Of a DNA stretch of 10,000 nt, positions 1 through 7,839 are shown one piece after another. The translations under genes and the position numbers were made by a program. Where the stretch lies: positions 1 through 10,000 of the forward strand of contig JAIWOG010000064.1 of NCBI GenBank assembly GCA_020217035.1, read 5' to 3'. How positions within the stretch are numbered: the stretch's first letter is position 1; each line of letters starts with the position of its first letter. This DNA is from Magnetospirillum sp. (lineage in GTDB: Bacteria; Pseudomonadota; Alphaproteobacteria; Rhodospirillales; Magnetospirillaceae). The notes below the pieces were generated by a model. That model made no database searches. It saw only the letters and a list, made by a program, of their open reading frames with translations, and was not told the origin of the DNA.

Positions 1-659
1 CGGGCCAGGCGCGGGTCGTCCAGCAAGGCGCAGGTGGCGGCGTGCAGTTCCAGGGAAACAACCGCCATTTTCAGCTTCTTCAAGGCCATCAGCACGCCCG
101 ACAAGGCGGAATCGAAAATGGCTTCCGGCACCGACAGGTAGACCGGACGCAACTGGCCGGCTTCCAGCTTGGCCCGCATCCCTGCCGGATCCTGGTGCGA
201 GGCGGCGCAGAAATTGGCATCGATGGAATGCAGGCCGCGACAGCGCAAAGGCCGCACCGGATAGATGCGGCAATTGCCGTCCATCGACAGGAAGGCGCAG
301 GCCAGGCGGCTTTCCGCCCGCTGGCCGGTGCTCATGCCTTTGGTCTGGGCGTTGACCCGGCGCAGGGATTGGGACAGCTCCGGCGGTTGGTCGCGCAGAT
401 AAGCGGCGATGCGGACGGCTTCCAACGGGGTGATGCCAACCTGCTGATGGCAGCACCAGCCGCAGCCGGCCCGGCAGGCCGAAGGCGGCGCCGAACGCAG
501 GTAATCCAGGCTGGTGCGCCGCGCCTGCCAGGATTGTTCGGCCAGGGCGAACACTTGGTCCAGGGCAGCGTTAACCTCGGCCTCGGCCGGCTTGGGGGAA
601 AGCGGCGCGAAGGCGGCGGCGGCGGAACGGGCCAGGAAGTCGTCGCTTGGGGTGAACAC
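1..659 (-). CDS. YkgJ-family cysteine-cluster protein (3' end beyond window)
   Basis: Read on the minus strand, an open frame enters the window at base 659 and runs off the left edge with 219 codons and no stop. It carries a C-x3-C-x2-CC cluster (C62, C66, C69, C70), then C121, C130 and C140 in a C-x8-CRIYPVRPLRC block, and C151. This arrangement is the signature of the YkgJ/UPF0153 family, usually taken to be Fe-S or zinc cluster proteins of unknown reaction, probably cytoplasmic. There is no in-frame ATG at the 5' end, and an in-frame TGA at 702-704 limits the frame. The GTG at 659 is preferred because AGGA lies nine bases upstream; a GTG at 665 is the alternative, with only three bases spacing. 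The tRNA-Arg gene and its terminator lie just upstream. The family call is strong; the function is unknown. Confidence 0.85.
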   Translation of the reverse strand, partial: MFTPSDDFLARSAAAAFAPLSPKPAEAEVNAALDQVFALAEQSWQARRTSLDYLRSAPPSACRAGCGWCCHQQVGITPLEAVRIAAYLRDQPPELSQSLRRVNAQTKGMSTGQRAESRLACAFLSMDGNCRIYPVRPLRCRGLHSIDANFCAASHQDPAGMRAKLEAGQLRPVYLSVPEAIFDSALSGVLMALKKLKMAVVSLELHAATCALLDDPRLA

Positions 660-682
660 GGGCACGCGTCCTGTCGGCCAGT

Positions 683-709
683 GGTTCAGACAATAACCGG
701 TTCAGACAA
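683..709. repeat. Tandem 11-bp direct repeat upstream of the ykgJ-like gene
   Basis: GGTTCAGACAA occurs at 683-693 and again at 699-709, so the copies have a 16-bp period. They lie between the tRNA terminator tail and the GTG start of the ykgJ-like gene, where that gene's promoter or operator should be. The copies are seen directly; a binding role is only inferred. Confidence 0.6.
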
Positions 710-727
710 GAAAAAAGGCCACCTTTT
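708..727 (-). terminator. Rho-independent terminator of tRNA-Arg
   Basis: On the minus strand AAAAGG (727-722) pairs with CCTTTT (718-713) around a three-base loop, and the T run continues to 711. It lies 27 bases beyond the tRNA CCA end. The stem is short, with only two G-C pairs, so termination may be partial, with some readthrough into the ykgJ-like gene. Confidence 0.55.
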
Positions 728-753
728 GCAAGGAGGCATCAGATCGTCGGCGG

Positions 754-830
754 TGGCGCACCCGGAAGGACTCGAACCTCCAGCCCCCAGATTCGTAGTC
801 TGGTGCTCTATCCAATTGAGCTACGGGTGC
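754..830 (-). tRNA. tRNA-Arg (anticodon ACG)
   Basis: A 77-base cloverleaf on the minus strand. The acceptor stem is GCACCCG/CGGGTGC (830-824 with 764-758), followed by discriminator G and an encoded CCA (756-754). The anticodon stem CCAGA/TCTGG holds the loop CTACGAA, giving anticodon ACG at 796-794. The T arm has loop TTCGAGT with a five-pair stem that includes one G-T. The tRNA reads CGU directly, and CGC/CGA after the first anticodon base is deaminated to inosine by TadA, as is usual for bacterial arginine tRNAs of this type. All arms are intact and there is no intron. Confidence 0.97.
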
Positions 831-872
831 TTCGCCGTGTTCGCCGGAAGTTGCCCTCCAGCGAGGGTGCGG

Positions 873-901
873 AACATACACAAACTGTCATGACCCCGCA
901 A
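873..901 (-). promoter_or_regulatory. Predicted sigma-70 promoter of tRNA-Arg
   Basis: On the minus strand TTGCGG (901-896) and TATGTT (878-873) are separated by exactly 17 bases. The -10 box ends 42 bases before the mature tRNA 5' end, leaving room for a short 5' leader removed by RNase P. Both boxes are imperfect but the spacing and position fit. Confidence 0.45.
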
Positions 902-969
902 GCCTGTTTTTTCAGGGATGAAATCTTTGTTTTTCTGCCCCCCCATGGGCTTTGTGGCAAGAATACGGC

Positions 970-998
970 TTGTGGGGGGATGGGCGTTTGCGTAAAAT
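970..998 (+). promoter_or_regulatory. Predicted promoter of the 1105 lipoprotein gene
   Basis: TTGTGG (970-975) and TAAAAT (993-998) are 17 bases apart, and the -10 differs from consensus at one base. Transcription would start near 1005, giving a leader of about 100 bases. A weaker alternative, TTGCGC with TAACCT 18 bases later, lies downstream at about 1009-1038. Apart from this and the tRNA promoter, the gap 831-1104 shows nothing I can support. Confidence 0.4.
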
Positions 999-1104
999 CC
1001 GCCACAATTGCGCGGGGGCAAGTCAAAACAATAACCTCACGAATGTATTTTTGCCGACCCGGCGGGTGTATCCGTTCTGGCGAACAAAAAGGTAAACAGT
1101 CCCA

Positions 1105-2211
1105 ATGGCCCTGAAGACGACCCATGCCGCGGCGCTTTGCGCGGTGATCCTGGTAGGCGGATGTTCGTTCGCCGAGGAAACCTTGTTTCCCACCTCCGGC
1201 ACCGTCCAGACCACGCAGTCGGCGGCTAATCCCCCGGCTCTGGGATCTGGCAATTTCGAAGCCCCCGGCGTGACCAACGGCGTCGCCACCGGCACCTTCG
1301 TCGGCAACAAGGTCACGTCCTTGCGCGGCGACCTGGCGGCGTTGCAGGACATGCTGACCCGCCACAACATGGCGCTGCAGGGCATCCGCACCGACACGGT
1401 GCAGGATTCGCAGCGCTATCACGGCACCGTGGCCGCCATCAACGCCCGCCTGCAGGTGGGCACCACGCCGGGCAACCCGATCCTGAACCAGCAATGGAAC
1501 GCAGCGCAAGGCGAGCTGGACCGCATCAACGAGGACGTCCTCAAGATGACCCGTCTGGCCAACGAGGTGACCAATTCCTCGGCCATGGCCGCCTATCTGC
1601 TGGAATCGGTGCGCGCCGCCCGCCAGTTGTCCGGCGCCGTCGACGAAGACCATCGCCAGCTGCGCATCCTGGAAGACGAAACCAACCGCACCGTGGTGCT
1701 GGTGGAACGTCTGCTGACCGAATTGTCCGACGACGTCAACCGTCAGCAATCCTATGTGGCCAACGAACGCCAGAACCTGAACACCCTGGCCGTGGCCATC
1801 AAGAACGGCCAGCTGTACAGCTCGGCCCTGACCAACGGCCGGGCCGCCGCCGCCATGCCGGCCGCCTACGACGCCCCCATGGCCGCGCCGCGCGGCATGG
1901 TCGGCTCGTCCGACATGGCCCTGGTGACCATTCGCTTCGACCGTTCGAACGTGAATTACGAAAGCGCTCTTTACGCCGCCGTCAAGGGTGCCTTGGACCG
2001 TCGTCCCAGCGCCTCTTTCGACGTGGTGGCGGTGTCGCCCACCGGCTCCACCCCCGGCGCCCAGGCGTTGGGTGCCACCAACGTCCGCCGCAACGCCGAA
2101 TCGGTGGTGCGTTCGCTGACCAACATGGGACTGCCGGCCAACCGCATCCGGGTGTCGCAGACCACCAGCCCGTCGGTGAACACCGGCGAGGTGCAGGTCT
2201 TCGTGCGCTGA
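1105..2211 (+). CDS. Coiled-coil lipoprotein with OmpA-like C-terminal domain
   Basis: A 368-residue predicted lipoprotein. Residues 1-20 form a lipoprotein signal: one Lys, then a hydrophobic stretch ending in a VGGC lipobox with C20 as the lipidated residue. Residue 22 is Phe, so inner-membrane retention by Asp+2 is not indicated and the outer membrane is likely. A Thr/Ser/Gly-rich linker follows to about 70, then a long helical, heptad-like section from about 70 to 235 and an Ala/Pro linker to about 268. The C-terminal 100 residues (VTIRFDRSNVNYE at 274-286, RRNAESVVRSLTNMG at 328-342) look like a degenerate OmpA/MotB-type peptidoglycan-binding fold. I do not recognise a named family. The ATG at 1105 is chosen because the signal peptide starts there; the upstream AAAGGT is a weak ribosome site. 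It is monocistronic, with a terminator 28 bases after the stop. Confidence 0.85.
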   Translation: MALKTTHAAALCAVILVGGCSFAEETLFPTSGTVQTTQSAANPPALGSGNFEAPGVTNGVATGTFVGNKVTSLRGDLAALQDMLTRHNMALQGIRTDTVQDSQRYHGTVAAINARLQVGTTPGNPILNQQWNAAQGELDRINEDVLKMTRLANEVTNSSAMAAYLLESVRAARQLSGAVDEDHRQLRILEDETNRTVVLVERLLTELSDDVNRQQSYVANERQNLNTLAVAIKNGQLYSSALTNGRAAAAMPAAYDAPMAAPRGMVGSSDMALVTIRFDRSNVNYESALYAAVKGALDRRPSASFDVVAVSPTGSTPGAQALGATNVRRNAESVVRSLTNMGLPANRIRVSQTTSPSVNTGEVQVFVR

Positions 2212-2238
2212 TCGACGGCTGTCGTCTGACTATTTCAG

Positions 2239-2263
2239 CCCCCGGAGCAATCCGGGGGTTTTT
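2239..2263 (+). terminator. Strong rho-independent terminator of the lipoprotein gene
   Basis: CCCCCGGA (2239-2246) pairs perfectly with TCCGGGGG (2251-2258) around a GCAA tetraloop, followed by TTTTT (2259-2263) and more T-rich sequence. The GNRA loop and eight-pair stem make this a very stable terminator. Its stem sequence closely resembles that of the typA terminator at 4141-4163. Confidence 0.92.
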
Positions 2264-2289
2264 CTTTGTGCGAGAGGTTTGAGCAAGGC

Positions 2290-2338
2290 TTGCCGATTTT
2301 TTCGGCAACACAGAACCAGCCAGCCCCGACAGGGCTGG
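2290..2338. promoter_or_regulatory. Two 19-bp dyads upstream of the nasR-like promoter
   Basis: TTGCCGA-N5-TCGGCAA (2290-2308) and CCAGCCC-N5-GGGCTGG (2320-2338) are two perfect dyads with the same 7-5-7 geometry. Their centres are 30 bp apart, close to three helical turns. They lie about 94 and 64 bases upstream of the predicted sigma-54 start point, where enhancer sites for a sigma-54 activator are expected. The arms differ from each other and do not match the NtrC consensus, so the factor is unknown. They follow the upstream gene's terminator, so a role as RNA hairpins is less likely. Confidence 0.45.
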
Positions 2339-2366
2339 AATCCGTTGTTTACACTGGCTTTTCGGC

Positions 2367-2381
2367 TGGCATGATGTTTGC
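2367..2381 (+). promoter_or_regulatory. Sigma-54 (RpoN) -24/-12 promoter of the nasR-like gene
   Basis: TGGCATG-N4-TTGC at 2367-2381 matches the sigma-54 consensus TGGCACG-N4-TTGC at ten of eleven fixed positions, with the required ten bases between the -24 GG (2368-2369) and the -12 GC (2380-2381). The start point would be near 2393, leaving a leader of about 25 bases before ATG 2418. A sigma-70-like alternative (TTTACA 2348-2353, CATGAT 2370-2375, 16-bp spacer) overlaps it but is weaker. Confidence 0.65.
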
Positions 2382-2397
2382 GGTATCTGGGATACCG
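2381..2397. promoter_or_regulatory. 17-bp dyad over the predicted nasR-like transcription start
   Basis: CGGTATC-TGG-GATACCG is a perfect inverted repeat that begins inside the -12 element and covers the predicted start point at about 2393. In this position it could be a repressor operator. It is unlikely to be an ANTAR target RNA, because it lacks the paired six-base loops and only its 3' arm would be transcribed from the predicted start. Confidence 0.4.
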
Positions 2398-2417
2398 TTT
2401 CCTCGGATTCCTGTTTC

Positions 2418-3734
2418 ATGGCATCGGCATCCCCTTCCATCACTTCGGTTCCCGCCATCCGCTTCCTGTTGACGGCGAAGCGGCTCAGGGTGCGCGACCT
2501 CGAACAATTGGTGACGGTGTGCGGCCTGGTCGGCGCCATCAGCGCCCTGATCCACGTCCTGCAACGCGAACGCGGTATCAGCAACGTCTATATGGGATCG
2601 AAAGGCGGCGACTTCGCCCAGCGGCTGCAGGTGGCGACGGCGGATTGCCGTCGTGCCGAGCAGGTGGTCAGGGCGTTGTTCGACATCTTCGAGGCGTCGG
2701 CGCCGACCACCTCGTTCGCGCCCCGGGTGTTCGGGCGGATCGCCTATGCCCTGCACAGCCTGGATACCCTGGACGGCCTGCGCCAGCGGGTAACCGCCTT
2801 GACGGTCAACCCGGAAGAAGCCACCAAAGCCTTCGTCGAAATCATCGCCGGCTTGTTGGCGGTGGTGTTCGAAGCTTCGGACACCGACGCCGACCCGGCC
2901 ATCTCGCGGGCCTTGGTGGCCATGTTCAACTTCATGCAGGGCAAGGAATTCGCCGGTCAGGAACGCGCCACCACCGCCGCCGGCTTTTCCGCCGGACGTT
3001 TCAGCCCGGCCCAGCACCAGCGCTTGGTGAAGCTGATCGACGCCCAGGCGCGGTCGTTCCAAATCTTCGCCCAATTCGCCGAGCCCGGTCTGGTCAGCCA
3101 GTTCGACCAGGTGATGAGTGCGCCGGAACGCACCGAGTTCATGCGTTTACGGCAAGCGGCGGTGGCGGCCGGCCCCGACACCCCGTTGCGCGGTCTGTCC
3201 AGCCGCCTGTGGTTCGACCATGCCACCACCCGGCTGGACGCCCTCTACGCGGTGGAAGAACGCGTCGACGCCGACTTGCAGGATCTGTGCGCCGCCAAAT
3301 TGGCCGAGGCCCGCCTGGACCTGGACGACCACGACACGCAACTGAACCTGCCGTCGCCCGACCACGGGCAGGGGGCGCCCACCGTCTACGTCATCGGCGA
3401 GGTGGACCAGGGGCTGATCGCCGACGCCGCCAAATCCGGCATGAACGTGCTGTCGGCCGATGGCATCAGCCCCAAACTGGGTCGCTCGCTGGTCGATCTG
3501 GTGCAAACCCAGTTCCGCCACCTGCAACAGGTGACGGAGGAACTGGAAACGGCGCGGCTGGCCATCAACGAACGCAAGATCGTCGAAAAGGCCAAGGGCC
3601 TGCTGATGACCCATCGCGGCCTTTCCGAGCAACAGGCCTATGACCTGTTGCGCAAGACCGCCATGAGCCAGAACCGCCGCATCAAGGACGTGGCCGATTC
3701 CATCATCGCCATGGCCGACATCCTGATCCCTTAA
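2418..3734 (+). CDS. nasR: NIT-ANTAR nitrate-responsive antiterminator, NasR type
   Basis: A 438-residue cytoplasmic regulator. Residues about 30-290 form a helical NIT (nitrate/nitrite-sensing) domain with the family's LQRERGISNVYM block at 48-59 and a QERA motif at 181-184. Residues about 378-434 are an ANTAR RNA-binding domain (ERKIVEKAKGLLM at 385-397, then SEQQAYDLLRKTAM). In Klebsiella NasR, nitrate binding to NIT frees ANTAR to bind a two-hairpin leader RNA and prevent termination ahead of nitrate assimilation genes; the same role is inferred here. No such target operon lies in the window. The protein is longer than Klebsiella NasR (about 393 residues) because of a longer linker, about 300-375. 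The ribosome site before ATG 2418 is weak (GGA nine bases upstream). It is probably under sigma-54 control. The stop codon overlaps that of sugE. Symbol assigned by domain architecture. Confidence 0.88.
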   Translation: MASASPSITSVPAIRFLLTAKRLRVRDLEQLVTVCGLVGAISALIHVLQRERGISNVYMGSKGGDFAQRLQVATADCRRAEQVVRALFDIFEASAPTTSFAPRVFGRIAYALHSLDTLDGLRQRVTALTVNPEEATKAFVEIIAGLLAVVFEASDTDADPAISRALVAMFNFMQGKEFAGQERATTAAGFSAGRFSPAQHQRLVKLIDAQARSFQIFAQFAEPGLVSQFDQVMSAPERTEFMRLRQAAVAAGPDTPLRGLSSRLWFDHATTRLDALYAVEERVDADLQDLCAAKLAEARLDLDDHDTQLNLPSPDHGQGAPTVYVIGEVDQGLIADAAKSGMNVLSADGISPKLGRSLVDLVQTQFRHLQQVTEELETARLAINERKIVEKAKGLLMTHRGLSEQQAYDLLRKTAMSQNRRIKDVADSIIAMADILIP

Positions 3735-4045
3735 TGGGTCAGCTTCAATCCGACGATACCGGCCGCCACCAAGGCGATGCAGGCCAGCCGCGCCGCGTTG
3801 GCCGATTCGCCCAGAAACAAAACGCCGATCACTGTGGTCCCCAAGATGCCGATGCCGCTCCACACCGCGTAAGCCGTGCCCACCGGCAGGGTGCGGATGG
3901 CGACGCCCAACAGCCCCAGGCTGGCGACGATGGCCGCCCCGGTCATGATCGAGATCACGGGTTTGGTGAAGCCCTCGCTGGCCTTCAGCCCCAAGGCCCA
4001 GGCCACTTCCAGAAGTCCGGCGAAAAACAAGGCGACCCACGCCAT
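3731..4045 (-). CDS. sugE: SugE/Gdx guanidinium exporter (SMR family)
   Basis: A 104-residue, four-helix inner-membrane protein of the small multidrug resistance family, close in length to E. coli SugE/Gdx (105). It has the Gdx-subtype residues G10, the proton/substrate-binding glutamate E13, W16, S42, Y59 and W62, plus the LPVGTAYAVW block at 53-62 and the LGESAN loop at 78-83. The family works as a dual-topology dimer exchanging guanidinium for two protons. The ATG at 4045 is chosen over an upstream in-frame ATG at 4123 because GGAGG sits five to six bases before it, the protein then starts at the conserved MAW, and the upstream extension is the riboswitch. Expression is controlled by that guanidine-II riboswitch. 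Its TAA shares the TTAA at 3731-3734 with the convergent nasR-like gene. No terminator is visible after it. Confidence 0.95.
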   Translation of the reverse strand: MAWVALFFAGLLEVAWALGLKASEGFTKPVISIMTGAAIVASLGLLGVAIRTLPVGTAYAVWSGIGILGTTVIGVLFLGESANAARLACIALVAAGIVGLKLTH

Positions 4046-4064
4046 GGAACCCTCCGTCCCAGAC

Positions 4065-4110
4065 GGGGCCGTCCCCAGTGAACCCATGGCAAGGCGGGGT
4101 CGTCCCCGCC
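4065..4110 (-). ncRNA. Guanidine-II riboswitch (mini-ykkC) upstream of sugE
   Basis: Read on the minus strand, two hairpins carry the diagnostic ACGR tetraloops. P1 is GGCGGGG-ACGA-CCCCGCC (4110-4093) and P2 is GGGG-ACGG-CCCC (4076-4065). They are joined by a 16-base linker, and P2 ends 19 bases before the sugE ATG with the GGAGG ribosome site in between. This is the mini-ykkC layout: each loop binds one guanidinium, the two loops dock, and the change exposes the ribosome site, so control is translational. The downstream gene is the classic target. The linker also contains a CCATGG that could mislead start-site calling. Confidence 0.93.
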
Positions 4111-4123
4111 GGGTGATGAACAA

Positions 4124-4152
4124 GATATAGAAAGAAAAAACCCCCGGGGCAA
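4124..4152 (-). promoter_or_regulatory. Predicted sugE promoter overlapping the typA terminator
   Basis: On the minus strand TTGCCC (4152-4147) and TATATC (4129-4124) are 17 bases apart. The start would fall near A4117, about seven bases before riboswitch hairpin P1, giving a leader of about 72 bases. The -35 box lies in the loop and 3' arm of the typA terminator stem, and the terminator T-tract forms most of the spacer. Confidence 0.5.
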
Positions 4153-4163
4153 TGCTCCGGGGG
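4131..4163 (-). terminator. Rho-independent terminator of typA
   Basis: On the minus strand CCCCCGGAGC (4163-4154) pairs with GCCCCGGGGG (4150-4141) around a three-base loop, with one A-C mismatch, followed by TTTTTTCTTT (4140-4131). It begins nine bases after the typA stop. In plus orientation the mismatch becomes a G-T pair and the stem is followed by TTTGGTTTTT, so it could also stop antisense transcription. Confidence 0.9.
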
Positions 4164-4171
4164 TTTGGTTT

Positions 4172-5983
<1,812 letters not shown>

Positions 5984-6004
5984 GGGTTCGTTCGTTCAGT
6001 CGGA

Positions 6005-7009
6005 TCAGAGAGAGGGGACGCCAAGCTTGGCGGCGGCCAGTTCGGCCAAAGAGCGTTCGGGGCGGGCACCGAAATGCGAGATCACCTCGCCGGCGGCGAT
6101 GCCGCCCAGCAGGGCACAGGTGGCCAGGTCACGGCCTTGGGTGAAACCATAAAGGAAGCCGGCGGCATACAAATCGCCGGCGCCGGTGGTGTCCACCACG
6201 TGATCGACGGGGTCGGCACCGACGACGATGGTGTCGTCGCCGCTGACCACCACCGAGCCCTTGGCGCCGCGGGTGACGGCGGCCACCTTGCAATGCCCGC
6301 GCGAGGCGCGGATGGCGGCGTCGAAATCGTCGGTTTGGTAAAGCGAGCACAGCTCGGCTTCGTTGGCGAACAAAATGTCAACGTGGTTGGCCACCAGGTC
6401 GGCGAAGTCGGTCCGGTGGCGGTCGACGCAGAAGGGGTCGGACAGCGACAGCGACACCAGCCGGCCGGCGTTGTGGGCGGCGGACGACGCGGCCAGGAAG
6501 GCGCGCTTGGCCGCCGGCGGGTCGTAGAGATAGCCCTCCAGGTAAGTGACGGCCGAGGCGGCGATCAGCTCTTCGTCCACGTCGTCGGGGGTCAGCTCGA
6601 CGCAGGCGCCCAGATAGGTCAGCATGGTGCGCTGGGCGTCGGGGGTGACCAGCACGAAGCACCGCGCGGTGGAGTTGCCGTCCTCGGCGGCGGCGGTGTC
6701 GAAGGTGATGCCGGCGGCACGGATGTCGTGGCGGAACACCTGACCCAGCTGATCGTTCTTGACCTTGCCCACATAGGCGGCCTTGGCCCCCAGCGAGGCC
6801 AGGCCGACGATGGTGTTGGCGGCCGAGCCACCCGAGCATTCGACGCCAGGGGGCAGCTGGTCGTAGATGCCGTCTGCGGTGGCCTGGTCGATCAGGGTCA
6901 TCACGCCCTTGGTCAGGCCCAGTTGGTTCAGCAGGGTATCGTCGGCGTGGACCAGCACGTCAACGATCGCGTTGCCGATGCCGGCCACGTGGAAGCGAGT
7001 ATCCGCCAT
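6005..7009 (-). CDS. PfkB-family kinase, adenosine-kinase-like
   Basis: A 334-residue cytoplasmic ribokinase/PfkB-fold kinase. It shows the N-terminal [10 protein letters not shown] (10-19), the substrate-lid GGSAANT motif (60-66) and the ATP-binding and catalytic DTTGAGD (273-279), where D279 is the expected base. The GNAIVDVL and CSGGSAANT wording matches proteins annotated as adenosine kinase in alphaproteobacteria, which phosphorylate adenosine to AMP; another nucleoside or sugar substrate cannot be excluded. The ATG at 7009 is chosen over an upstream in-frame ATG at 7108 because the family starts just before the first beta strand and the upstream extension would run through the predicted promoter. 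The ribosome site is a poor AAGAG. It is probably cotranscribed with typA, 21 bases downstream. Confidence 0.85.
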   Translation of the reverse strand: MADTRFHVAGIGNAIVDVLVHADDTLLNQLGLTKGVMTLIDQATADGIYDQLPPGVECSGGSAANTIVGLASLGAKAAYVGKVKNDQLGQVFRHDIRAAGITFDTAAAEDGNSTARCFVLVTPDAQRTMLTYLGACVELTPDDVDEELIAASAVTYLEGYLYDPPAAKRAFLAASSAAHNAGRLVSLSLSDPFCVDRHRTDFADLVANHVDILFANEAELCSLYQTDDFDAAIRASRGHCKVAAVTRGAKGSVVVSGDDTIVVGADPVDHVVDTTGAGDLYAAGFLYGFTQGRDLATCALLGGIAAGEVISHFGARPERSLAELAAAKLGVPSL

Positions 7010-7080
7010 TCTCTTGATCTCTTGCTCTTGAGCGCGATATGGGTCATGGGGCCGCGTCCGGCCCACCCGTTTGGCGGCGC

Positions 7081-7108
7081 AGTATAACGGCGCGTCGCTC
7101 AGGAACAA
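7081..7108 (-). promoter_or_regulatory. Predicted promoter of the kinase-typA operon
   Basis: On the minus strand TTGTTC (7108-7103) and TATACT (7086-7081) are 16 bases apart. Transcription would begin near 7074, about 65 bases before ATG 7009. No comparable plus-strand promoter for the divergent EI24 gene was found in 7010-7158. Confidence 0.5.
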
Positions 7109-7158
7109 TAAAAAACCGAGTCTTCATCTGAACGTCACGGATTCAAGGGGCTTTTACC

Positions 7159-7839
7159 ATGATCGGTTCGTTGTTCAAGGCTTTCGGGCAATTGTCCGAC
7201 CCCCGCCTGTCGCGGGTGCTGACATGGGGGATCATCGGCGCCCTGGTCGCTTATGCCGTGCTGGTGGCGATCATCTGGACCGTCCTGGCCAACGTGTCGC
7301 TGTTCACCAACGCCTGGGCCGACTGGAGCACCGACCTGGCCATCGGCGCCGCCGCCCTGGTGCTGCCCATCTTGTTCTTCCCGGCGCTGGCCACCACCAT
7401 CATGGGGCCGATGCTGGACGGCGTGGCGGAAGCGGTGGAGCGTCGCCATTACCCGCATCTGGCCCCGGCGCGGGTCCTGCCGGTGTCGGAAGTGGTGCTG
7501 GGCACCTTGCGATTCCTGGGCCTGACCATCTTGGTCAACCTGGCGGCGCTGCCGGTTTACGGTATCTTGTTGATCACCGGCTTGACCGTGGTGTTGGCGG
7601 TGACGGTGAACGGCTATTTGCTGGGGCGGGAATATTTCGAGATGGCGGCGGCGCGTCGCCTGGATCCCCAGGCCATGCGGGCGCTGTTCCGCGCCCAGTT
7701 GGGCCGGGTGTGGATGGCCGGCATCGTCATCGCCATGCTGTTCTCGGTGCCCATCTTGAACCTGGCGGCGCCGGTGATCGCCTGCGCTTTCATGACCCAC
7801 GTGGCGGAAACGTTGCGAATGCGAGCAAACCCGCTATAA
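7159..7839 (+). CDS. EI24/CysZ-like inner-membrane protein
   Basis: A 226-residue polytopic membrane protein with hydrophobic segments at about 22-45, 60-83, 117-150 and 185-213. The motif NGYLLGREYFEMAAARRL at 151-168 is the hallmark of the EI24 family (PF07264), which includes the sulfate permease CysZ. A transport role, possibly sulfate, is inferred from family only; no sulfur genes are nearby, so I give no symbol. AAGGGG eight bases before ATG 7159 is a good ribosome site. The stop codon lies inside the predicted -10 box of the next gene, so the two are adjacent but may be transcribed separately. Confidence 0.88.
   Translation: MIGSLFKAFGQLSDPRLSRVLTWGIIGALVAYAVLVAIIWTVLANVSLFTNAWADWSTDLAIGAAALVLPILFFPALATTIMGPMLDGVAEAVERRHYPHLAPARVLPVSEVVLGTLRFLGLTILVNLAALPVYGILLITGLTVVLAVTVNGYLLGREYFEMAAARRLDPQAMRALFRAQLGRVWMAGIVIAMLFSVPILNLAAPVIACAFMTHVAETLRMRANPL

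Noticed and set aside
754..830. tRNA-Arg as an integration site for a genomic island
   Set aside because: No integrase, no partial tRNA 3' repeat and no change in sequence character was seen on either side.
42..893. A 283-codon plus-strand open frame
   Set aside because: It is antisense to the ykgJ-like gene and runs through the tRNA-Arg gene.
808..1749. A 313-codon minus-strand open frame
   Set aside because: It is antisense to the lipoprotein gene, which has a clear signal peptide, promoter and terminator, and it also enters the tRNA.
2325..2338. CCCGACAGGGCTGG occurs here and again at 9856-9869, both intergenic
   Set aside because: A single 14-bp match between GC-rich stretches in 10 kb is not unusual, and the second copy lacks the dyad.
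2290..2397. Three hairpin-capable dyads considered as an ANTAR-type leader target for NasR autoregulation
   Set aside because: Two lie upstream of the predicted start and would not be transcribed from it; none has the six-base loops with the A1/G4 pattern of ANTAR targets.
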